Below are positions 17,492 through 23,886 of a DNA stretch of 64,000 bases, in pieces. Positions within the stretch are counted from its first letter, which is position 1. Each line of letters begins with the position of its first letter. A program made the position numbers and the translations under genes. This DNA is from Parapedobacter defluvii (GTDB taxonomy: Bacteria > Bacteroidota > Bacteroidia > Sphingobacteriales > Sphingobacteriaceae): positions 1 to 64,000 of the forward strand of contig NZ_BMIK01000003.1 of the NCBI RefSeq assembly GCF_014642075.1, read 5' to 3'. Below the pieces are notes generated by a model, which was not told the DNA's origin, ran no database searches, and was given only the letters and a program-made list of their open reading frames with translations.

Positions 17492-17614
17492 TCCTCCCAG
17501 ACATGTTTGGACATAGTGAGTGAGTGCCCGCACAAATTTACACTTATACAAGCGTAAATTCAAAATATGCGGGCTTCACTCATCTTTCTCGTGTCGCTAA
17601 TTTGTCTGGGAGGA
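17492..17614. repeat. Nested interrupted palindrome, about 123 bp
   Basis: Three inverted pairs are nested around one centre. Outer: TCCTCCCAGACA (17492-17503) with TGTCTGGGAGGA (17603-17614), 12/12. Middle: TGAGTGCCCGCA (17521-17532) with TGCGGGCTTCACTCA (17568-17582), with a small bulge. Inner: AATTTACACTT (17535-17545) with AAGCGTAAATT (17550-17560), 10/11, leaving a 4-nt loop. It is flanked by no gene on either strand. Options are a structured RNA, a nonautonomous mobile element, or a recombinase/attachment site. Confidence 0.85.
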
Positions 17615-17721
17615 ACGAGAAATGTGTTGTAAGCCTAATACGTTTTTCTTCTACTTTTCTTCATCACTCAACAAAACTCTACTTTTTCGTTTCCGAGAAT
17701 TAAACAAATTTATACATAAAT

Positions 17722-17762
17722 GTTGAATATTTCAAAATTTTTGTAGAATATTTTAAATTTTA
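17722..17762 (+). promoter_or_regulatory. 21-bp direct repeat, candidate operator of HTH gene
   Basis: GTTGAATATTTCAAAATTTT (from 17722) and GTAGAATATTTTAAATTTTA (from 17743) match at most positions and are spaced 21 bp (two helical turns). They lie immediately before the start of the HTH gene, a usual place for autoregulation. The AT-rich stretch may also contain its promoter. Confidence 0.4.
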
Positions 17763-18176
17763 TTGTATTCACTTCTAACTACCTTAGACAAAGTTGTTAA
17801 CGATACGATTGTGCATAGAGGTGAATTTTTAGACATTGTGGTTCGAAGGATGAATCTGAACAAAACGAAATTGGCTGAAAAAGCTGGTTATGACAGAACG
17901 ACTTACTATTTCCATATAAAGCAACCAAATCTCGATTTTCGTATTCTAAAGGCCTATGGAGATAAAATGCCATACAATTTTGCAAAGGATTTCCCGGAAA
18001 TGCTGAATGAATTTCCCGAGACCTACTTTCCCATTGATACATTCGAGGGCATGCGAAAAGACCGTGATTTTTGGCGCGATGAATATGGCCGGGTATTGAA
18101 AGAGAATAAGGTTCTCAGGGAAGAAATCGAAGTACTAAAAGCTGAAATTAAATCGCTATCCAGCAAAAGAAAGTAA
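17763..18176 (+). CDS. XRE-like HTH protein with C-terminal coiled coil
   Basis: The 137-aa product has a helix-turn-helix-like region at about residues 20-68 (FLDIVVRRMNLNKTKLAEKA, then YDRTTYYFHIKQP). A coiled-coil tail follows (LKENKVLREEIEVLKAEIKS). The ATG at 17850 would cut the first HTH helix, so an upstream non-ATG start such as the TTG at 17763 is more likely. It opens the second AT-rich island. The 3' end of the gene is duplicated at 19320-19415. It may regulate the island or its own promoter through the 21-bp direct repeat upstream. Confidence 0.6.
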   Translation: MYSLLTTLDKVVNDTIVHRGEFLDIVVRRMNLNKTKLAEKAGYDRTTYYFHIKQPNLDFRILKAYGDKMPYNFAKDFPEMLNEFPETYFPIDTFEGMRKDRDFWRDEYGRVLKENKVLREEIEVLKAEIKSLSSKRK

Positions 18177-18299
18177 CGAATACCTCACCTTCTTTAATTC
18201 CAATAGTTTTTGTATTATTTCCAAAGGCCTGGGTAGCGGATGAGAATGTGAGGAAGAAAGAGAAACAAGAAAGGAGATCAACATGTGTTATGCCTTTTT

Positions 18300-18395
18300 T
18301 TAAATGCTTACCGCATAGACACCTCTTGTAAGAAGTCCGCTCTTGGATAAGAATTGAGTAAGATTTGACAAGACCAACCGTAACCGTTGTTTCTT
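18300..18395 (-). pseudogene. Relic of the 5' end of an O-antigen-ligase-like gene
   Basis: On the minus strand the frame reads KKQRLRLVLSNLTQFLSKSGL before a stop. This aligns codon by codon with the N-terminus of the gene at 4719 (NKQRLKLVMSILTQFLSGSGL), but the ATG has been lost and nothing of the membrane domain follows. Together with the homologous upstream region it shows that a second copy of that gene once stood here. Confidence 0.7.
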
Positions 18396-18520
18396 TAAAG
18401 TTTTATTTCTTTGAACCCAATAAGCTACAATACCAGCAGTATTGGCTTGGAGCCATAAATGTAGGGTATTTAGTCATGGTAGGTTAATCAGGTAACTTTA
18501 ATATTTTGATAGTGATGAAT
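18338..18520. repeat. Divergent promoter/5'-end module, copy 2
   Basis: Homologous to 4664-4835 (see that entry). It makes up most of the gene-free stretch 18177-18655. The rest, up to the TlpA lipoprotein start, is AT-rich DNA in which I see no further gene or structure. Confidence 0.75.
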
Positions 18521-18655
18521 TGAACAGGCTGTATTTTTACGTGCTGCTACCAAATAATTTCGTAACGTCGATTTTTATTTTACAAAAGGAAATTCCATTT
18601 AGTACTGACAACTATCTCCAGCGTATTAAAAAACTTTTACTTTAAACTTTCAATA

Positions 18656-19315
18656 ATGATCAGATTGATACTTGTACTTTCGGTGTTGTCTCTGGTTTCC
18701 TGCAAAGCGACCATGATGAACATGGCTTTGAAGACTTTCAAGAAAGATGCCGGAAAGACATTCCCCCAAGTGTGGTTGGAAGATACGGTGGGTAACAGGG
18801 CACCCACCGACAGTATTTTCACCACTGAGGTCGCGTTTTTAAATATGTGGGGCACATGGTGCAGCCCGTGTTTAAACGAAATCGATGACTTAAACGTACT
18901 GATGGATCGAATGGCGCACAACCAGGATGTTTCTTTCATTAATATCTGTGCGAGGAGTACTCGGGAAGATTGGCTTAGGGTAGTGAACGAGAAGAAGCTG
19001 CAGGGAAAAAATTACTTTATTAGTGATGCTGAATTTGAAAGAATGTCGCAGCAGATTGACTCGCCGCTGGAAGGCTTTCCGATGCATTTAGTCGTCTCGG
19101 GCAACTGTGAGATTTTGGGGAGTAATCTTGGTGTTTCGTCGGTCGAACAGCCCATTACCGTTTATGTACTGTTGCAAGGGCAGAAAGGAATGCACGCATA
19201 TCAGGCGGCAAAAGAGTTTCTTGCCATGGCAAGCCCCCTTAACACCAGTCAGAAATTTGACGATTCCAATCCGCTCATAAACATTATGAAGACGTACTTT
19301 CCGGATAGCTTCTAA
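18656..19315 (+). CDS. TlpA-like thioredoxin-fold lipoprotein
   Basis: The 219-aa product has a lipoprotein signal (LILVLSVLSLVSC) and a thioredoxin-fold core with NMWGTWCSPCLNEI, a Cys-x-x-Cys redox site, plus the cis-Pro-type segment GFPMHLVVSG. It would act as a membrane-anchored thiol-disulfide reductase in the periplasm or at the outer membrane. It lies just after the duplicated divergent promoter module, in the position taken by the transglutaminase lipoprotein at 4.8 kb. The nearby NVEALA peptide with two Cys is a conceivable client (inference). Confidence 0.9.
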   Translation: MIRLILVLSVLSLVSCKATMMNMALKTFKKDAGKTFPQVWLEDTVGNRAPTDSIFTTEVAFLNMWGTWCSPCLNEIDDLNVLMDRMAHNQDVSFINICARSTREDWLRVVNEKKLQGKNYFISDAEFERMSQQIDSPLEGFPMHLVVSGNCEILGSNLGVSSVEQPITVYVLLQGQKGMHAYQAAKEFLAMASPLNTSQKFDDSNPLINIMKTYFPDSF

Positions 19316-19319
19316 AAAT

Positions 19320-19415
19320 ATATATGGTCGGGTATTAAAAGAAAACAAGAAGCTGAGAGAAGAAAACGAAACATTGAAATCGGAAATCCAATCGCTATCA
19401 AGCAAACGCAACTAA
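19320..19415 (+). pseudogene. Duplicated 3' fragment of the HTH/coiled-coil gene
   Basis: The frame reads YGRVLKENKKLREENETLKS and ends SLSSKRN before a stop, matching the end of the gene at 17763-18176 (YGRVLKENKVLREEIEVLKA ... SLSSKRK). No start or HTH part is present. The flank GGAATGTGAGGAAG also recurs downstream of both copies. It follows the TlpA stop directly. Confidence 0.8.
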
Positions 19416-19554
19416 CGACGCAGCCTAAACCGCATTATATATCCGATACTTTTCTTATTTTTGTAAGAAGCTAATACAACACTCCGAATCATTGGTGATA
19501 GAGGGGAATGTGAGGAAGATTAAGGGGAAATAAAAACGGAATAGGAATAGGATT

Positions 19555-19803
19555 ATGACAACGTTAACTGTAAATGTCGATAATGAAAAGGACTTGCCGG
19601 TATTGAAAGAAATCCTTAATCGGTTTGGTTTGAAATATAAAGTAGACAAACAAGCGGAATTGAACGAAGAAGGCGAAGTTCTCTATAAACGATTTAAGAA
19701 GACATTTAAGGAGATAAAAGATTGGGAAGCGGGAAAAGTGAAATTACAACCTGCAAAAGAGGCATTAGCCGAAATCGAAGCCGAATTGAACAATGGGGTT
19801 TGA
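19555..19803 (+). CDS. Antitoxin of a RelE/ParE-type toxin-antitoxin pair
   Basis: The 82-aa, charged, helical protein begins MTTLTVNVDNEKDLPVLKEI, a short strand-helix N-terminus as in dimerising antitoxins, followed by a long acidic/basic helix. It has no membrane segment. Its stop overlaps the toxin start by 11 bp, the usual arrangement for such pairs. It would neutralise the toxin and repress the operon. Assignment rests mainly on the gene pairing and size. Confidence 0.75.
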   Translation: MTTLTVNVDNEKDLPVLKEILNRFGLKYKVDKQAELNEEGEVLYKRFKKTFKEIKDWEAGKVKLQPAKEALAEIEAELNNGV

Positions 19804-20124
19804 GGTATTTTTTTCTTCCACTTTTAAAAGAGAGCTAAAGCGAATTGCAAAAAAACACCGGCAAATCCTTAAAGATATCAACCAACTAATTGACGACCTT
19901 GCCGAAGACCCGGCCCTGGGCACAGATCTAGGTCAAAATGTCTATAAAATTCGCCTTGCTATTTCCGGCACATCAAAAGGAAAATCTGGTGGTGCAAGGG
20001 TTATAACCTACATTAGATTTACCAATGAATCCGTTGTACTGCGGAAATATACCTAAAAAACGAGCATGACACCGTGGACGTGGACACGGTCATTGATCGG
20101 TTGAAAAATGAAGGTTTATTGTAA
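19793..20124 (+). pseudogene. RelE/ParE-family toxin with a C-terminal frameshift
   Basis: The uninterrupted frame gives 87 residues (19793-20056) with the RelE/ParE features FKRELKRIAKKHRQILKDI, YKIRLAISGTSKGKSGGARV and ITYIRF. The expected C-terminus is in another frame: restoring one G between 20040 and 20041 gives VVLAEIYLKNEHDTVDVDTV then IDRLKNEGLL and a TAA at 20122-20124, a 110-aa protein of normal length. A single-base deletion has therefore replaced the last strand and helix. These RNA-interferase or gyrase-poison toxins need their C-terminal strand, so this one is probably weakened or inactive. Confidence 0.8.
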
Positions 20125-20363
20125 TAGCCTCATGCGAAGGCAAAGAATAATTATGAAACAGACATCAGTTATTTCAACTGAAACTGTCATTTACCATGGC
20201 CATACTTTGATTTAATTACTTCTCAGTTAGTCTAACCATCCGCCTTCCTGATAACTTAGTAGGGAAAATGATGGAAGTACCGACCTTTGAACTAGAGACG
20301 CCGGCGGAAAAGCCAGCTGTGGTGATGGCCCAGGAAATGATAACCAAAACAACAAAATCGACG

Positions 20364-21407
20364 CTAAGGTAAATACGTGTATTCGACAAGGGGTTGATCC
20401 GCATTCACATCTAACCCGATAATTTTCTTGTTTTCTTCGTCGATGTGGAACCCAGTGATATACCTATCCAACACATATTGCCTTACGGGGTTACCCTGCA
20501 AGTCAAACACATGGATGTAGCGACCGCCTTCCCTGATCTCTTTTTGTTGCTTAATATCATCAAACGAACGCCCCCAAAATATAGCGTAGATGTGCTTTTT
20601 GCCGATGTGGACATCGCTGTATCCCATAATGCCTGTAGGCACCGCGTAATCTCCCCGCGTCACGAACTGCGGTTCCATACCCGTTGGTTTGACGATGTTG
20701 AGGGTACGCTCATTACGGATATCATAAATTTCCAGCACTTGCCCCAATTGCGTGACCATAGCTAAAATCCCATGATCGGCGTTGTAATGTAAGAACGATC
20801 GCCATGCCTGCGCAAGTGGAAAATCAGCATCACGAGTGTTGTTATGGGAAGCTGCAGGAATGTTGAATAAGCTGCGGACAACCCTGCCATCTCGGTTCAC
20901 AAATAACAATCGATGCAATCCGGTATAATCCGGAACAACAAACGTCGAATCGTTTAACAGATCAAAATCCAATGTCCGGATGAGTCCTTCATCCAACGGT
21001 ATGGCCTCCTCCGGAGCGGACACATCGGCCTCGCCAAAACGAGCTATTTTTTTCCGGTTGGCATCCAAGACCCAAAAACGTCCCTGATTGTCTAAGCGAA
21101 TATTCTCCGCATCCAGAAACTCATTGGGAGCTTCCCCCCGCTTTACAAAACTGCGTTTATGCTCCATAGAGGGGTATGCAAACTCATGGCAATAGTAGTC
21201 AATGGGATGTATGTCCATAATGTACAGCGAGGTGCCATGGAGCCGCACCCGGAATGGATACTTGAGGTAAACATCGGGTATCGTCCTTTCTTTACCTATC
21301 AGTGAGATGGTTTCCGGAAATTTAACATCACTGAAACTCTCAGATTTACCGCAGGAGTTAACTATTGATAATACGAAGAGTCCGAGTGTAGGTATGACGA
21401 TATTCAT
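20364..21407 (-). CDS. Six-bladed beta-propeller lipoprotein
   Basis: The chosen start (ATG 21407) lies 5 bp after the stop of the NVEALA gene and gives a lipoprotein signal (IVIPTLGLFVLSIVNSC); the frame extends upstream but would overlap that gene. The 347-aa protein has repeated blade motifs (FVKRGEAPNEFLDAENIRLD, RFWVLDANRKKIARFG, YIHVFDLQGNPVRQYVLD) and ends PLVEYTYLP. Bacteroidota propeller lipoproteins of this kind frequently accompany NVEALA peptides; their ligand is not known. It probably works at the envelope with the peptide encoded directly upstream. Confidence 0.9.
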   Translation of the reverse strand: MNIVIPTLGLFVLSIVNSCGKSESFSDVKFPETISLIGKERTIPDVYLKYPFRVRLHGTSLYIMDIHPIDYYCHEFAYPSMEHKRSFVKRGEAPNEFLDAENIRLDNQGRFWVLDANRKKIARFGEADVSAPEEAIPLDEGLIRTLDFDLLNDSTFVVPDYTGLHRLLFVNRDGRVVRSLFNIPAASHNNTRDADFPLAQAWRSFLHYNADHGILAMVTQLGQVLEIYDIRNERTLNIVKPTGMEPQFVTRGDYAVPTGIMGYSDVHIGKKHIYAIFWGRSFDDIKQQKEIREGGRYIHVFDLQGNPVRQYVLDRYITGFHIDEENKKIIGLDVNADQPLVEYTYLP

Positions 21408-21412
21408 CAATT

Positions 21413-21628
21413 CTACCGTATATATAAAACCTTTATAGCGGAATGGGGACAATCAACACTACCCAATAAAAAACATTTCGTATCGGAATCCTCCCCACTA
21501 GCTAAAGCTTCGATATTGTTCAATGTGACACCCATCATACCCGCTTTTCCCCCATCAAATTTCAGATTAACATTTAGGCCAATACTTGTCGATGCAACTA
21601 TCGCAATTGATGTTAAATATTTCTTCAT
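21413..21628 (-). CDS. NVEALA-family exported peptide
   Basis: The 71-residue precursor has a Lys-initiated hydrophobic leader (MKKYLTSIAIVASTSIGLNV) and the motif NNIEALASGED, equivalent to the family's NVEALA sequence. After this comes a short tail with two Cys (TKCFLLGSVDCPHS). The motif sits where a maturation or cleavage site could lie. Family members are small secreted Bacteroidota peptides of unknown function, often beside propeller lipoproteins, TlpA and O-antigen-ligase-like genes, as in this window. First gene of a two-gene unit with the propeller. Confidence 0.85.
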   Translation of the reverse strand: MKKYLTSIAIVASTSIGLNVNLKFDGGKAGMMGVTLNNIEALASGEDSDTKCFLLGSVDCPHSAIKVLYIR

Positions 21629-21845
21629 GATTTAGTAAACTGGAGTTTTAAATTTCACGCTAAGCTACGGCAATGCCTTTCCATCTGATGCTATTTTTCG
21701 CCACTCAATCCTTATGCAATTCTTTCACAAGCTTAAAAGAATTAAGAAACGAACTGCTGCAATCGAAAATATGTTAGGATTAGATTCTGAAAAATTCTTA
21801 TGTTTATACGCAATAAAACCTTGTCTTGAAATTTTTGAAACAAAC

Positions 21846-23228
21846 ATGAAACTGGAATCTAAGCAGATCAGCATATGCATTGCAGTTATATTGTCCGCTG
21901 TCGTCATTGGTCAGGGAATCTGGATTTACAATATGTACAACATATATCATTACCAGCTTTCTCAAGCAAAAGAGACCGCTATAGAAGCCGCTATATTAAA
22001 AGAGTACAACGTTAGATACGAGCGATTAGGAGGCACAATTGTACAGGCTCCTGTAAGCCACAATTTGGATACAGCCAGATATGTTACCAAAACCGTACAA
22101 TCCCGAGATACATCCTTTGAAGTTACATTTGATCGCTTCGATCCTTATGCAGATACAAAGCTCAGCCAATTTATGCTAAAGCATCTTCAACCGGTCGACA
22201 TAGATATGTTAAGCCAATTTTTCAAAGAAGAGCTCGCTACAAGAGGGTTTCTAAATGTGGATACATACGTCGAGTACATAGATGTTAAAAATAACCTCGT
22301 AATTGAGCAGTCAGACCCCAATCCTGCTTACGACGACTATGAAGCGTCTGAATTGAAAGTAATCGATATTTTCGATACCATCGGCATCAGAGCATATGTA
22401 CACATTTCCGCATTTGCCATTGTCAAAAAAATGACTTTTCAGCTCATCCTATCCGTTATCTTAATTGCCATCTGCATATTCCTGCTATTTACGGTCATCC
22501 GGACGTTTTTCTGGCGGGAACGCATCGAACAAATGCGACAGGATTCGGTCAACGCCATGACGCATGAATTTAAACGCCCGATTTCCAGTGCCGTGGCGCA
22601 GGCGGCATTGATTCCTTATTACCTGCAAAAAGACCAAACGGAAAAAGTGCAGCAATATGCAGGTAATGTGCTGTTGGAACTAAATAAGCTGACCGCCTAC
22701 ACCGAAAGAATACAGAAGCTGAGCAACAACGACAAAAATCGCGTTGTGCTGAACAAAGAAAATATCGAAATAAAGGATTTTTTTGAGGGCATTGTGAAAA
22801 AATACCGGAATGTTGAGGAGAAACGTGTGGATATATCCCTCTCGTTACCAACCGCTTTGAAATATATTCAGGCCGATCACATCCATTTTTCCAACATCAT
22901 TGAAAATCTCATCGAAAATGCGATCAAGTATTCGGACCAGGCAGTATCCATTGCGGTCACGGTATCAGAACCCGGCACCGCTGGCAGCGTAAAGATCAGC
23001 ATAGCCGATAATGGCTTCGGTATACCAGATACTGATATCCCCCGTATCTTTGATAAATTTTACCGGAGTTCCGATAAAACGGTTCAGCAACGGGTAGGTT
23101 TCGGCCTTGGGCTTACGTATGTCAAAGCGATCATAGAAGCCCACGGAGGAGAAATAAAGGTAAAAAGTAAATTTGGTGAAGGGTCTGAATTCATTGTATT
23201 GATTCCAGTGAAAAGCGATGCGCAATAA
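21846..23228 (+). CDS. Sensor histidine kinase
   Basis: The start is set at ATG 21846, which begins the N-terminal transmembrane helix (SICIAVILSAVVIGQGIWIY); the frame is open further upstream but adds an implausible polar stretch. A periplasmic sensor domain (about residues 40-190) and a second helix (LILSVILIAICIFLLFTVI) precede a HisKA domain (MTHEFKRPISSAV) and HATPase domain (NIIENLIENAIKYSD; DNGFGIP; GFGLGLTYVKAI). It autophosphorylates the H-box His and passes phosphate to the response regulator, whose gene overlaps it by 11 bp. The signal sensed is unknown; the neighbouring peptide genes are one possibility. Confidence 0.95.
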   Translation: MKLESKQISICIAVILSAVVIGQGIWIYNMYNIYHYQLSQAKETAIEAAILKEYNVRYERLGGTIVQAPVSHNLDTARYVTKTVQSRDTSFEVTFDRFDPYADTKLSQFMLKHLQPVDIDMLSQFFKEELATRGFLNVDTYVEYIDVKNNLVIEQSDPNPAYDDYEASELKVIDIFDTIGIRAYVHISAFAIVKKMTFQLILSVILIAICIFLLFTVIRTFFWRERIEQMRQDSVNAMTHEFKRPISSAVAQAALIPYYLQKDQTEKVQQYAGNVLLELNKLTAYTERIQKLSNNDKNRVVLNKENIEIKDFFEGIVKKYRNVEEKRVDISLSLPTALKYIQADHIHFSNIIENLIENAIKYSDQAVSIAVTVSEPGTAGSVKISIADNGFGIPDTDIPRIFDKFYRSSDKTVQQRVGFGLGLTYVKAIIEAHGGEIKVKSKFGEGSEFIVLIPVKSDAQ

Positions 23229-23886
23229 TATTCTGCTCATAGAGGATGATCTGGGGTTGGCCATACCGCTAAAAGACTTCTTTGAAGACCGTGGCCTGAA
23301 CGTCTTGCTTGCTACAACCGGCGAGGAGGGGTTGCTGCAATATAAAGAACATTCTCCCGACCTGATTGTGCTGGACATCATTTTACCCCAGAAAAACGGA
23401 TTTGAAGTGATCTCTGAAATCAGGAATACCGACCTCAGAACACCGATTATCCTCATGACCGGCACGGAGGTGGGGCCCGAGAGCCAGATAAAAGGGTATC
23501 AATTGGGGGCAATTAACTACATGCAAAAGCCGATATTGCCGCAGGCGTTACTGTCTCTGATTCAAAATATCCTTTCACTTCCCGTAGATCTCAAGCAATA
23601 TCATTTGGGTAGGTACTGCATCCGCATACATTCCCAGTCCATAGAGATAAACACCGACACCCATACGGTGAGGGATAAAGATGCGCTTTTGTTGGAGTTT
23701 TTATTGGAAAGGAAAAATCAAATTGTTTCCCGATCGACCATGCTCAAACAAATCTGGCGGGATGACCATCCTGACATGAACAACCTGTTGGACGGAGCCA
23801 TATATAGAATCCGGCAGCTGGTTGCGCGTTATCCTGGTATCCAAATAAAGACAGTTTATGGTGAGGGGTACACGTTAAGTGGCTAA
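23218..23886 (+). CDS. OmpR/PhoB-type response regulator
   Basis: The 222-aa protein has a receiver domain with acidic pocket residues (LIEDD), the phosphoacceptor Asp in LIVLDIILPQKNG, Thr in ILMTG and Lys in NYMQKPIL. A winged-helix output domain follows (LLLEFLLERKNQIVSRSTML; IYRIRQLV; TVYGEGYTL). It is translationally coupled to the kinase upstream. Its 3' end overlaps the convergent helicase gene by 12 bp. Confidence 0.95.
   Translation: MRNNILLIEDDLGLAIPLKDFFEDRGLNVLLATTGEEGLLQYKEHSPDLIVLDIILPQKNGFEVISEIRNTDLRTPIILMTGTEVGPESQIKGYQLGAINYMQKPILPQALLSLIQNILSLPVDLKQYHLGRYCIRIHSQSIEINTDTHTVRDKDALLLEFLLERKNQIVSRSTMLKQIWRDDHPDMNNLLDGAIYRIRQLVARYPGIQIKTVYGEGYTLSG

Noticed and set aside
17283-17762. 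tRNA gene or other known RNA family
   Set aside because: The palindrome lacks cloverleaf arms and conserved T-loop text, and nothing else in the gap folds like a tRNA.
20151-20213. 20-codon frame on the plus strand after the toxin
   Set aside because: Too short, no ribosome-binding site, no recognisable motif.
20216-20404. Small membrane protein on the minus strand after the propeller
   Set aside because: The frame starts inside the propeller gene, has no good start codon or ribosome-binding site, and shows no family resemblance; kept only as a faint possibility.
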